Positions 1 to 8,172 of a DNA stretch of 64,000 nucleotides are shown here, piece after piece. The stretch covers positions 1 through 64,000 of the forward strand of contig JAEYWP010000025.1 in NCBI GenBank assembly GCA_023428905.1. The letters run 5' to 3'. The stretch comes from Verrucomicrobiota bacterium. GTDB taxonomy: Bacteria; Verrucomicrobiota; Verrucomicrobiia; Opitutales; Opitutaceae. The position numbers and the translations under genes are program-made. How positions within the stretch are numbered: the first letter of the stretch is position 1; each line of letters begins with the position of its first letter. The notes beneath the pieces are model-generated. The model did not search any database. It saw only the letters and a list, made by a program, of their open reading frames with translations, and was not told the origin of the DNA.

Positions 1-33
1 GGAGGGCGGGGCGGGAAAGGGCGGGGTGCGAAA

Positions 34-176
34 AGGGGGACAGACTGCGAAAAGGGGCGGGGAAGGGGGACAGACTGCAAAAGGGGTGATAGCGCTGCGG
101 CGAGGGGGGAAAGGGGGACAGACTGCAAAAAGGGAGGGGTGCGGTGGGCCTTTAGGGACGGGGGGCCTTTAGGGAC
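34..176. repeat. Short G-rich direct repeats at the left edge
   Basis: The 15-mer AGGGGGACAGACTGC occurs exactly three times, at 34-48, 64-78 and 112-126, each followed by an A-run and more G. A second word, GGGCCTTTAGGGAC, occurs twice at 146-159 and 163-176. No protein-coding gene is evident in bases 1-353. Short GGGGACAG-type words like this remind me of the REP-like repeats that accompany RAYT/IS200-like transposases in other bacteria, but no such transposase is visible here, so that link is only an inference. The array may continue to the left of the window. Confidence 0.6.
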
Positions 177-353
177 AGGCTGTGTTGTAATTGTGGAGGC
201 GGAGGGGCCAGGCGTGCGGTGCGCACGTTAGGTGTTCTGGGAGGGCGGGGCGGTTTGCGTGCCGAGCTTTGGCTTTCGTCAATCAGGCGCAGCGCGCCGA
301 CCTCGCCTTGACCTGGTCTGTGCCCTCCGCTCCCTAGTCGGCTTCTCCTGACC

Positions 354-1961
354 ATGCGCCTTCTTCTTGTTTCGATTCTGGCCGCCGTCTCCGTCCTCGC
401 TTCGGCCTGCAGCAAACGCCAGACGCCCGTGGCCGAGGGGCTTGCGAGCAAAACGTTGCACCTTGGCAACAATGCCGAGCCGCGTGACCTGGACCCGCAT
501 GTGGTCGTGGCCTACAGCGACTACAACGTCCTCATGGCACTCTTTGAGGGGTTGACGGTGCTGGATGAGGCGTCCGGCAAGCCACTGCCCGCGATGGCAA
601 AATCCTGGGAGGTCTCGGATGATGGCCTGCACTACACCTTCCACCTGCGCGAGACCGCGGTCTGGTCCACCGGCGATCCCGTCACGGCGGAGGATTTTGC
701 CTTTTCGATCCGCCGCATCCTCACGCCGTCCATGGCGTCCGAATACAGCTACATGCTTTATCCGCTGAAGGGCGCGGAGGCATTCAACCTGGGCCGGACC
801 GATGACTTCTCGACCGTGGGCGTCGAGGTGCTGGATGCGCGCACCCTCCGCCTCACCCTGGATCGACCGACCCCCTACTTCCTGGCGCTGACCGGCCATC
901 AGGCGTGGTTTCCCGTCCACCGTGCGAGCATCGAAAAATACGGAGACCCGCTGCAGCGCACCACGCGCTGGACGCAGCCAGAGCGCTTTGTGGGCAACGG
1001 TGCGTTCCTCCTGGAAACGTGGGCGCCGGACCAGCGCATCGTCGTAAAAAAGAACCCGCAATACTGGGATGCGGCGGCCAATGCCCTCGAACGGGTTGTG
1101 TTTTACCCGATCGCCAATCCCAAGACAGAGGAGGCCAACTTCCGCGCTGGCCAGCTTCACGTCACCTACGAGGTGCTCCCCGACCGGATCGACACCTATC
1201 GGCGCGATCATCCGGAGCAGATCCGGGTCGACCCGCTGCTCGAATCGTTCTTCCTGCGTTTCAACACCACGCGGGCCCCGTTCACGGACAAACGCGTCAG
1301 GCGCGCCCTCGCGCTGGCGATCGATCGCGAGGCCATTGCCGGGTCGGTCATGCGCGGCAAGGTGATGCCAGCCTATTCCCTCGTGCCCGATGACACCGGC
1401 GGCTACCACTCGACCGCGCGCACCCCCACCGATTTCGAGGCTGCCCGACGCCTCCTCGCCGAGGCGGGTTATCCCAATGGACAGGGATTCCCCAAGGTGG
1501 AAATCCAGATGAACGGCGATCCCATCAACACCGCCATCCATGAGGCCATCCAGGCCATGTGGCGCCGCGAGCTCAACATCGAGGTGGGGCTGGCTCAGCT
1601 GGAGTTTCGCGTGTATTTGGACAATCAGCACACGCTCAACTACGACGTCACCCGCTCGCGCTGGGTCAGCGACTACAACGATCCCGCCAGCTTCACCGAC
1701 CTGTTCACCTCGACCAGTGGCAACAACGACACCGGCTGGAAAAGTCCCGAGTACGATCGCCTTCTGGACGCCGCCAGCCGTGAGCGAGACCCCGCCCGCC
1801 GCTTTGCGCACCTGCAGCAGGCAGAGGCGCTCCTCCTGGAGGAGGCCCCGCTCGCCCCCGTTTTTTTCGGCACACGCACCTACCTCATCCACCCGCAGGT
1901 GAAAGGGTGGGTGCCCTCCTTGCTCGGTATCCGCCGCTACCAAACGATCAGGCTGGAATGA
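354..1961 (+). CDS. Oligopeptide-binding lipoprotein, OppA/SBP_bac_5 family
   Basis: Extracytoplasmic solute-binding protein of an ABC peptide importer, 535 residues, normal for the family. The N-terminus is a lipoprotein signal: a hydrophobic run from residue 3 ends in LASAC, making Cys19 the probable lipidated residue. The mature protein opens with NNAEPRDLDPH, the usual OppA beginning, and continues through the SBP_bac_5 fold to its end. No permease or ATPase gene lies beside it, so it is an orphan binding protein that would have to use a transporter encoded elsewhere. The ATG at 354 gives an intact signal peptide. Substrate is not predictable beyond peptide or another nickel/peptide-class ligand. 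Confidence 0.9.
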   Translation: MRLLLVSILAAVSVLASACSKRQTPVAEGLASKTLHLGNNAEPRDLDPHVVVAYSDYNVLMALFEGLTVLDEASGKPLPAMAKSWEVSDDGLHYTFHLRETAVWSTGDPVTAEDFAFSIRRILTPSMASEYSYMLYPLKGAEAFNLGRTDDFSTVGVEVLDARTLRLTLDRPTPYFLALTGHQAWFPVHRASIEKYGDPLQRTTRWTQPERFVGNGAFLLETWAPDQRIVVKKNPQYWDAAANALERVVFYPIANPKTEEANFRAGQLHVTYEVLPDRIDTYRRDHPEQIRVDPLLESFFLRFNTTRAPFTDKRVRRALALAIDREAIAGSVMRGKVMPAYSLVPDDTGGYHSTARTPTDFEAARRLLAEAGYPNGQGFPKVEIQMNGDPINTAIHEAIQAMWRRELNIEVGLAQLEFRVYLDNQHTLNYDVTRSRWVSDYNDPASFTDLFTSTSGNNDTGWKSPEYDRLLDAASRERDPARRFAHLQQAEALLLEEAPLAPVFFGTRTYLIHPQVKGWVPSLLGIRRYQTIRLE

Positions 1962-2138
1962 GGGCCTCAGCGCCCCAGATCCGCGCATCGCGGACGCGCA
2001 GGTGGTGGCAGGTCCGGCTCAACCCTCGGTCCCTGTCGACAGCCTCCATGGACGGGCCATACCCCGGTTTGATCACGCGCTCCCAGATTGCGTTTGCCCT
2101 CGCTGCCGGGCGCGCGTTTCACTTCCTGCGAAACGCCG

Positions 2139-2915
2139 ATGCAATGGTACTATGCGAGCAATGGGCAGCGGCTGGGCCCGCTGTCAGAGGTTGAATTCGA
2201 CCAGCGGGTAAAGGACGGGACCGTGACCGCCGAGACCCTGGTCTGGCGCGCCGGCATGTCCGCCTGGCTGCCCTACGGCCAAGTCGCGACCCCCGGCAGC
2301 ATTCCGGGCGCCGTTCCCGCGCTCCCAGGCGAAGAGACCGAGGTGTGTGTGGTCAGTGGCAAACGGTATCCTCGGCGCGAGATGGTGCAGTATGAGGGGC
2401 GCTGGATCAGCGGGGAGCACCGGGATCTCTATTTTCAGCGCCTGCGTGAGGGCGTCGCGGCGCCTGGCACGGTCGCGTACGCCGGATTCTGGATCCGCTT
2501 CGTCGCCAAATTTATCGATGGCCTGATCGTGGGCGTCGTCGTGGTTACACTCTACATGATCCTCGCCTTCGGGGTCTTCTCGCTGAACCAGCTCAATCCC
2601 GAGGACCCGGGCTCCATCGCCGCCATCCTGGCCTTCCAGGGCATCGTCATCCTTTCGAACGTCGCCCTGACGCTGCTCTACACCTGGTATTTCCTCAAAA
2701 AATACGCGGCCACCCCCGGAAAGATGGCCCTGGGCCTGAAGGTGGTGCGACCCGACGGGATGCCGCTCAGCAATGGCCGCATCGTCGGACGCTATTTTGC
2801 CGAGATGCTGAGCCACCTCATTCTCAACATCGGTTACATCATCGCCGCCTTTGACGACGAGAAACGCGCGCTGCATGACCACCTCTGCGACACGCGTGTG
2901 ATCAAAAAGAAATGA
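2139..2915 (+). CDS. GYF_2 plus RDD domain membrane protein
   Basis: 258-residue protein that opens the large membrane operon. Residues 1-45 form a GYF_2-type domain (WYYASNGQRLGPLSEVEF and the later WRAGMSAWLPYG), usually a peptide-binding module. A linker with a Cys/Arg-rich patch leads to an RDD-family integral membrane domain starting near residue 105 (AGFWIRFVAKFIDGLIVG) with about three membrane segments, ending in DHLCDTRVIKKK. An in-frame start exists upstream at 2088, but the ATG at 2139 begins exactly at the conserved MQWYY of GYF_2 proteins. The stop overlaps the next start as ATGA. RDD proteins are poorly understood; some act in ion or osmotic stress. A second RDD gene closes the operon at 10529. 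Confidence 0.85.
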   Translation: MQWYYASNGQRLGPLSEVEFDQRVKDGTVTAETLVWRAGMSAWLPYGQVATPGSIPGAVPALPGEETEVCVVSGKRYPRREMVQYEGRWISGEHRDLYFQRLREGVAAPGTVAYAGFWIRFVAKFIDGLIVGVVVVTLYMILAFGVFSLNQLNPEDPGSIAAILAFQGIVILSNVALTLLYTWYFLKKYAATPGKMALGLKVVRPDGMPLSNGRIVGRYFAEMLSHLILNIGYIIAAFDDEKRALHDHLCDTRVIKKK

Positions 2916-3484
2916 CCGGGGAAAGCGTGCTTGCCTGTCCCTCCTGCCGGCGCACCCGTGACGCGCTGGTCTGGCAGGACGAAGCCCACGCCGATTGCCG
3001 GTACTGCCAGGCGGACTTCGAGGTTGTCCCGTTCCCGGCGCTGCACCGCACCCGGGCAGTGGCGAAGCCCCAGGCGGCGGCCGTGGCCGACGACTCCACC
3101 TGTTTTTTTCACGCGACCAACCAGGCCGAGCAGGTCTGCGACGGCTGTGGTCGGTTCCTTTGCACCGTCTGCGCGATCCCCAACGGCGGCTTGTCGCTCT
3201 GCCCCGCCTGCATGGCCGGCCAGCGGCAAAAGGAAACCGCGGTGCCGTCGCGGACGGTGCTGGGGACGGGTGCTCTGGCGTTGGCGGTGCTGCCCATGCT
3301 GATCTGGTTTGCGACCCTCGTCACCGCGCCGATCGTGCTCGGGCTCGCCGTGGTGGGGTGGCGCAAACCCGGGAGCCTGGTCCACGGTCGCCAACGCTGG
3401 AAGTTTGTCCTCGCCGGTCTCATCGCCTGTGCCCAGCTCGTCGGCTGGATCTACCTTTTCACCGGCATCTTCCTCGCGTCCTGA
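2912..3484 (+). CDS. Zinc-ribbon and B-box-like membrane protein
   Basis: 190-residue protein of unknown function. It begins with a zinc-ribbon pattern (C9-x2-C12 and C29-x2-C32). From about residue 68 it has a B-box-like zinc cluster (TCFFH, then CDGCGRFLCTVC and CPACM). Two hydrophobic segments in the C-terminal half (around LALAVLPMLIWFATLVTAP and FVLAGLIACAQLVGWIYLF) put it in the cytoplasmic membrane with the zinc modules presumably cytoplasmic. It overlaps the preceding gene by 4 bases and is followed after 4 bases by the next, so it is translated as part of the operon. The same Cys/His spacing recurs in the protein at 4001-4378. Confidence 0.75.
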   Translation: MTGESVLACPSCRRTRDALVWQDEAHADCRYCQADFEVVPFPALHRTRAVAKPQAAAVADDSTCFFHATNQAEQVCDGCGRFLCTVCAIPNGGLSLCPACMAGQRQKETAVPSRTVLGTGALALAVLPMLIWFATLVTAPIVLGLAVVGWRKPGSLVHGRQRWKFVLAGLIACAQLVGWIYLFTGIFLAS

Positions 3485-3488
3485 CCCC

Positions 3489-4004
3489 ATGGCGAAACCC
3501 CGGACCTACACCCGGCTCGTGCGCCCCGTCGCGGGACTGGCCAGTTACCAGAGCCTCTGGCAGGCGGACGATCACCTGATGCTGGTGCGGTCGAGCGGCT
3601 ACGAAGAACAGTACCAACGTTTCAACTACGCGGACATCCGCTGCCTCTGCCTGACCCCATCCAGCGTGCGTTTGACCTGGGCCCTGGTCTGGGGGTTCAT
3701 CCTGCTGATGTGCGGCTTGTTTACGATGGGGGTGGGGTCGCGGGACGGTCCAAACACCTTCATCGTGGTGGTGGCCGCGGTGGCGACGCTTTTCCTGGTC
3801 ATCAACCAAGCCCTCGGGCCCACCTGCAGGGTGTATCTGGTGACGCGGGTGGCGACGGTGGTGTTGCCGGTGCGCCGGCGACGCAAGGCCCAGCGCCTGA
3901 TCGCCCGCCTGAAGCCGCTCATCCTGCAGGCGCAGGCCGACCTGGTGACGCCACCGCCGGCGGCGCTCACGGACCTCTCCGCCCCAGCCCGATCGCTGCC
4001 GTGA
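3489..4004 (+). CDS. Small membrane protein of unknown function
   Basis: 171-residue protein I do not recognise. After a soluble N-terminal stretch (residues 1-55) there are two adjacent hydrophobic segments (LVWGFILLMCGLFTMGVG and TFIVVVAAVATLFLVINQA), then a basic C-terminal region with an RRRRKAQR cluster. The N-terminal part resembles small membrane proteins that sense or mask the inner leaflet, but no family assignment is possible by eye. I chose the ATG at 3489, which follows the upstream stop by 4 bases; a longer in-frame reading from 3309 would run through the upstream gene. The stop overlaps the next GTG start (GTGA). Confidence 0.7.
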   Translation: MAKPRTYTRLVRPVAGLASYQSLWQADDHLMLVRSSGYEEQYQRFNYADIRCLCLTPSSVRLTWALVWGFILLMCGLFTMGVGSRDGPNTFIVVVAAVATLFLVINQALGPTCRVYLVTRVATVVLPVRRRRKAQRLIARLKPLILQAQADLVTPPPAALTDLSAPARSLP

Positions 4005-4378
4005 CTGCACCGCCGCCGCCCACACGCGCGTCCGGGACCGCGCCTCTCCGCGCCCGTCGCTGCAGCCGGCACCCGGAACGCGAGGCGGTGGCCCGCTGCC
4101 CGTCCTGCGGCGCCTTTTATTGCCGCGAGTGTGTGGTGGACCATGGCGGGCGGCTGATCTGTGCCGCCTGCCTCGCTCGCGAAACGGCGCGGACGCCGAC
4201 GGTCCGTCCCGCGGTCTGGCGCGCCTGGTTGAGCCGCATCGCCTCCTTGGCTGGGGCGGTGCTGATGGCGTGGGTCGTCTTCTATGCCCTCGGGAGCCTG
4301 CTCTTGCGCATTCCTCCCGAGGTGCATGAAAAAACCTTTTGGCAACGGGAGGGCCGCCGGGATGGCTGGGACGACTAA
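4001..4378 (+). CDS. B-box-like zinc-finger membrane protein
   Basis: 125-residue protein starting at a GTG that overlaps the previous stop. A Pro-rich N-terminus is followed by a zinc cluster, CSRHPEREAVARCPSCGAFY and then CREC and CAAC, with the same spacing as in the 2912-3484 protein. One membrane segment follows (LAGAVLMAWVVFYALGSLLL). The two zinc-finger proteins therefore look like diverged paralogues within one operon. The gene's last 17 bases overlap the start of the DUF4129 gene in another frame. No function is known; a scaffold or metal-dependent interaction role at the membrane is an inference. Confidence 0.7.
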   Translation: MTAPPPPTRASGTAPLRARRCSRHPEREAVARCPSCGAFYCRECVVDHGGRLICAACLARETARTPTVRPAVWRAWLSRIASLAGAVLMAWVVFYALGSLLLRIPPEVHEKTFWQREGRRDGWDD

Positions 4379-6029
4379 ACGTTCCGGCGCGGAGGAAGCC
4401 TCCGGGATGCAGCGGGTGGAGGAGGCGGTGCACCTCCTCCGTTCCGCTCCCGTCGCCGCCTGGGTGGTGTATCTGGCCGGGGCCGGCGCCTGGGTTCTGG
4501 GTTTTCTCCTCTTTTGGGCCTACACCACGTGGTTTGCACCCCGCGACGCAGAGCTGGTCGTCCTCAGCCTTTTGTTGGTCGCCCTCTTTGCCTGGCTCAA
4601 GGCAGCCCAGGCAGACTTTTGCCAACGCCTCCTCGCCCATCGCGTGGGTGCCGCGGCCCCCGCGTGGAGTGCGGCTCGGCTCGCGCGCGTGGGAGTGGAG
4701 CAGCTGCGGGTGCAGGCCGCGGGTCTCGTGGTGGTCCCGGTCGCGATGGTGCTCACCGTGCCTGCCGCCTGGGTGATCGCGTTTTATCAGTCCTGCAGTG
4801 TCCTGCGTGAGGAGGGCGGGGTGCCCCTGCGTACCCAAGCCTGGCGCGAAGCCGGCCGTTGGCCGCGGCAGAACCATCTCGGTCTGATCTGCCTGTCCGT
4901 CCTGGCGCTGGCAGTATGGGTCAACGTGGCCGCTGCCCTTTATCTGGTGCCATACCTGGCCAATCGCTTTCTCGGTCTCGACAATCTTTTCGGGATCAGT
5001 GGCTGGTTTCTGATTAATCCCACCTTTCTCGCCTTCGTCACCGCCCTGAGCTGGCTCTGCGTCGATCCGCTGCTGAAGGCATTTTATGTCCTGCGGGTGT
5101 TTTACGGTCGCGCGCAGGAGACGGGAGAGGACCTGATGGTCGAACTCCGGCCCCACCTGCGATCCCGCGCGGCGGCGGTTCTCCTGCTGTTCGCCTTCCT
5201 CACCGCCGGCGGCGGGCACGACGCACGTGCCGGGACGCCGGATGTATCCGTGGAGCGGGCACCGTCGGCACGCGCGGGGACGATGGATCCCGCCGCGCTG
5301 AACCGTTCGATCGACCGCGCCCTGGAGGGTCGGGATTTTCAGTGGCGCCTGCGTCCGCGCGATCGCGGCGACCTGGGTGAGGAGGCGGAAACGGGGCCTG
5401 TCCGCGCCTTCGTGCGTTCGTCGATCGAACTCGTGCGCGAGGTGTTCACCGCGGTGGCCAACCTGGTCGAGCGGATCACCAGCTGGGTGCGCGATTTGTT
5501 TTCTTCCAGCGAGCGCCCGACCCGCGCGGCGGGGCCGGGCGGGGTGACGGCGATCCGCGCCCTGGTGTACGTCCTCCTTGCCGGGGTGGTGCTGCTCCTT
5601 GCCTGGATGCTATGGGGCTTTTACCGCCAGCGTGGCCCGCGGGTAACGCCGGTGCAGGCCCAGCCGGTTGCCGCCGTAGCGGACCTCAACGACGAGACCC
5701 TGCACGCTGGAACGCTGCCCGCCGACGACTGGCTGAGACTGGCGGAGGAGCAGATCACGCGCGGCGAATGGCGCCTCGCGCTGCGCGCGCTTTACCTCGC
5801 CAGCCTGGCGCGGCTGGCGGCCGGCGGGCGCGTTTCCCTGGCCAAGGCGAAAACCAACCTGGACTACGAGTGGGAACTACGGCGCCGGTCGCCGGGCGAG
5901 GAGACGCTGCACGCGAGCTTTCGGGTCCGTCGCCGCGCGTTTGAACGTGTCTGGTACGGCCGCACCGATCCCGAACCGCAGCGTGTGCGCGCCTGGTTTG
6001 ACGACTTGCAGGGAGGAGCCGCGCTGTGA
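4362..6029 (+). CDS. Multi-spanning membrane protein with C-terminal DUF4129
   Basis: 555-residue protein. The N-terminal half has about five membrane segments (first near residues 28-55). A further hydrophobic stretch (AAAVLLLFAFLTAGGGH) precedes an extracytoplasmic loop, and one more membrane segment (ALVYVLLAGVVLLLAWMLWG) leads to the cytoplasmic C-terminal DUF4129 domain (ITRGEWRLALRALYLASLAR, later FERVWYGRTDP). DUF4129 proteins are regularly encoded beside MoxR and DUF58 genes, as here. The ATG at 4362 is preceded by a GGGAGGG-type ribosome site and overlaps the upstream gene by 17 bases. It overlaps the next gene as GTGA. Confidence 0.85.
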   Translation: MAGTTKRSGAEEASGMQRVEEAVHLLRSAPVAAWVVYLAGAGAWVLGFLLFWAYTTWFAPRDAELVVLSLLLVALFAWLKAAQADFCQRLLAHRVGAAAPAWSAARLARVGVEQLRVQAAGLVVVPVAMVLTVPAAWVIAFYQSCSVLREEGGVPLRTQAWREAGRWPRQNHLGLICLSVLALAVWVNVAAALYLVPYLANRFLGLDNLFGISGWFLINPTFLAFVTALSWLCVDPLLKAFYVLRVFYGRAQETGEDLMVELRPHLRSRAAAVLLLFAFLTAGGGHDARAGTPDVSVERAPSARAGTMDPAALNRSIDRALEGRDFQWRLRPRDRGDLGEEAETGPVRAFVRSSIELVREVFTAVANLVERITSWVRDLFSSSERPTRAAGPGGVTAIRALVYVLLAGVVLLLAWMLWGFYRQRGPRVTPVQAQPVAAVADLNDETLHAGTLPADDWLRLAEEQITRGEWRLALRALYLASLARLAAGGRVSLAKAKTNLDYEWELRRRSPGEETLHASFRVRRRAFERVWYGRTDPEPQRVRAWFDDLQGGAAL

Positions 6030-7210
6030 GCACCCGCGCCGGCCTGATTGTCCTCGGGTGTTTGCTCGCGGCGCTGTTGACCGGGGTGGCTGCGCTGTAC
6101 CGCCTGCGTCTTGCCAGCGGTGACAGTTTCCCCGCGTATTCCAGCTTTCGCTCCGATCCTCTGGGCACACGCGCCCTGTACGAGGGCCTGGCGGCGATGC
6201 CCGGCCTGCAGGTCACGCGCGGTCTCGAACCCCTTGGGACGCGGCTCCCGGAGGAAGGAATGACGGTGTTTTTCGCCGGCATGCATGAAGCCGCGTGGAA
6301 GGGAGTCACCCAAGGGGAGGCTCGTGCGATGGAGGCGCTGCTGCGGGAGGGAGGGCGGCTGGTCTTTGTGTTTGCGGCCGAGCTTGAGCCGACCGCGCCT
6401 GCGCCGGTTCCGGTCGAGGGGCCGAAGGACAAGGAGCGTGCGCGCAAGGCAGAGGAACGGGCGGAGCGCCTGCGTCAGGACCTTCCCGACGCCCTGCAAC
6501 CCGCCGACCTCAGCAGGCGCTGGTCCATCGGGCTTGAGACCCGGTGGATCATGGATCGCGAGGTCGGAGCCGAGCGAATGGCCGATCTGCCGCTCCCGCC
6601 CCGCGTCCCCTGGCGCAGCGATCTCCACGGTGTGCCGAAAGACGCCGGCAAATGGACGGTGATTTATACGCGCGGGACGTCGCCGGTCCTGATGGAGCGG
6701 CGGTGGGGCGACGGCAGCATCGTCATCGCGACCGACGCCTATTTCCTGAGCAACGAAGCGATGGGCAAGGAGCGCCACCCCGAGCTGCTCGCGTGGTTGG
6801 TGGGCAATGCCACCACGGTGGTTTTTTCCGAAGTGCACCTGGGGGTGCAGCAGGACGTGGCGATCGCGGCGCTTGCGCGCCGGTACGGTCTCGGCGGCGC
6901 GTTTTTTTCCCTCCTGGTTTTTGCGCTCCTCTTTGTCTGGAGGCGGGCGGCGACCTTTGTCCCGCTCGCGGAAGACCCGAAGGAACTCGCGCTCGAGTAC
7001 CAACAGACCGCCGGTCTCGAGGCCCTGCTGCGCCGCGCCGTGCCGGTGGAGAGACTGGTGGCGACTTGCGTCGCGGCCTGGAAACCCGGCGCGCCGGCGC
7101 GTGAGATCGCCCGCGTGGAGCAGGCGCTGCGTGCGGCCGACCCGGAAAAGGACCCGGCGGGCGCGTACAACGCGGTCGTGCGGACCCTCGATCGAAAACA
7201 CCTATTATGA
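6026..7210 (+). CDS. DUF4350 domain membrane protein
   Basis: 394-residue protein. It has an N-terminal membrane anchor (LIVLGCLLAALLTGVAALY), then a DUF4350-like extracytoplasmic domain beginning at FPAYSSFRSDPLGTRALYEG. A charged insert rich in Lys, Arg and Glu follows, and a second membrane segment near residue 290 (FFSLLVFALLFVW) precedes a cytoplasmic tail. DUF4350 proteins have no defined activity but travel with MoxR/DUF58/DUF4129 genes. The start is a GTG overlapping the DUF4129 stop, and its own stop overlaps the MoxR start as ATGA, which suggests fixed stoichiometry by translational coupling. Confidence 0.82.
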   Translation: MSTRAGLIVLGCLLAALLTGVAALYRLRLASGDSFPAYSSFRSDPLGTRALYEGLAAMPGLQVTRGLEPLGTRLPEEGMTVFFAGMHEAAWKGVTQGEARAMEALLREGGRLVFVFAAELEPTAPAPVPVEGPKDKERARKAEERAERLRQDLPDALQPADLSRRWSIGLETRWIMDREVGAERMADLPLPPRVPWRSDLHGVPKDAGKWTVIYTRGTSPVLMERRWGDGSIVIATDAYFLSNEAMGKERHPELLAWLVGNATTVVFSEVHLGVQQDVAIAALARRYGLGGAFFSLLVFALLFVWRRAATFVPLAEDPKELALEYQQTAGLEALLRRAVPVERLVATCVAAWKPGAPAREIARVEQALRAADPEKDPAGAYNAVVRTLDRKHLL

Positions 7211-8172
7211 ACCCAGCTCTGGAAACATTTGCCGCGACCATCGACGCTGCCCGGCAGGAGATCGCCAAAGTCGTGATCGGACAGACGGCGGTGATCGACC
7301 TCGCCCTCATCACGCTGCTCACCCGGCACCATGCGCTGGTGGAAGGCGTACCGGGTGTGGCGAAAACCCTCCTCGTTCGGACCCTTGGCCACGTCCTTGG
7401 CGTCGAGACGGGGCGCGTGCAGTTTACTCCCGACCTGATGCCCGCGGACATTACCGGGACGAACATCTTCAACCTGCAGCAGAACCAGTTCACCCTGATC
7501 AAGGGACCGGTGTTCACGACCTTTCTCCTGGCCGACGAGATCAACCGCGCGCCTGCCAAGACCCAGGCCGCGCTGTTGCAGGCGATGCAGGAGCGCGCCG
7601 TCACGATCGATCGGGACACCCACCTGCTCGATCCCGCGTTCACTGTTTTTGCCACCCAGAATCCCGCGGAGTCGGAAGGCACCTACCTGCTTCCCGAGGC
7701 ACAGAAAGACCGCTTCATGCTCAAGATCCAAATGGGTACCCCGGAGCGGGCGGATGAGCTGCTGCTCGCCAGGCGGATGCTGGGATCCGATGCGCCTGAG
7801 CAGACCTTGTCCAGCGGTGCGGTCCGCCCCGTGCTTGCTCCGGGGGAGCTTGCCGGGCTGCGGTCCGCCCTTGAGCACGTGGTCGTTCGCGAGGAGCTCG
7901 TCGCCTATGTGGTGGACCTGGTGCGCGCCACGCGAACGCACGAGAGCGTGCAGGTGGGGGCCGGGCCGCGCGCCACCCAGGCGTTGCTGCTCGGCAGCCG
8001 CGCGAGGGCCGCACTCGACGGCAGGGATTTTGTCACGCCCGATGATGTGCGCGGCCTGGCGGGACCGGTGCTCGGCCACCGGCTGGTGCTCCGTCCTGAG
8101 TTCGAGATCGAGGGACTGACCATGGGTGAAGTGCTTGCGCGGATACTGGAGCAGGTTGCGGTGCCGCGTTGA
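7207..8172 (+). CDS. moxR: MoxR-family AAA+ ATPase
   Basis: 321-residue MoxR-type AAA+ chaperone ATPase. The Walker A motif is GVPGVAKT at about residues 47-54, Walker B is LLADEINRAPAKTQAALLQ, and the sensor region is FATQNPAESEGTYLLPEAQ. A C-terminal lid ends in a region typical of MoxR (FVTPDDVRGLAGPVLGHRL). MoxR proteins are thought to mature or insert partner complexes, often VWA or DUF58 proteins; the DUF58 gene follows directly. It is cytoplasmic, acting on membrane partners encoded by the same operon. The start ATG overlaps the preceding stop. Confidence 0.95.
   Translation: MNPALETFAATIDAARQEIAKVVIGQTAVIDLALITLLTRHHALVEGVPGVAKTLLVRTLGHVLGVETGRVQFTPDLMPADITGTNIFNLQQNQFTLIKGPVFTTFLLADEINRAPAKTQAALLQAMQERAVTIDRDTHLLDPAFTVFATQNPAESEGTYLLPEAQKDRFMLKIQMGTPERADELLLARRMLGSDAPEQTLSSGAVRPVLAPGELAGLRSALEHVVVREELVAYVVDLVRATRTHESVQVGAGPRATQALLLGSRARAALDGRDFVTPDDVRGLAGPVLGHRLVLRPEFEIEGLTMGEVLARILEQVAVPR

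Noticed and set aside
152..472. 106-codon minus-strand frame across the left repeats and the OppA start
   Set aside because: It overlaps the repeat array and the signal peptide of the real gene; no motif.
279..1988. Open frame antisense to the OppA-like gene, and similar long frames opposite the DUF4129, VWA, YbbP, MacA, FloA and FtsK genes
   Set aside because: All are shadows created by high G+C at third codon positions of confident genes; none shows family motifs.
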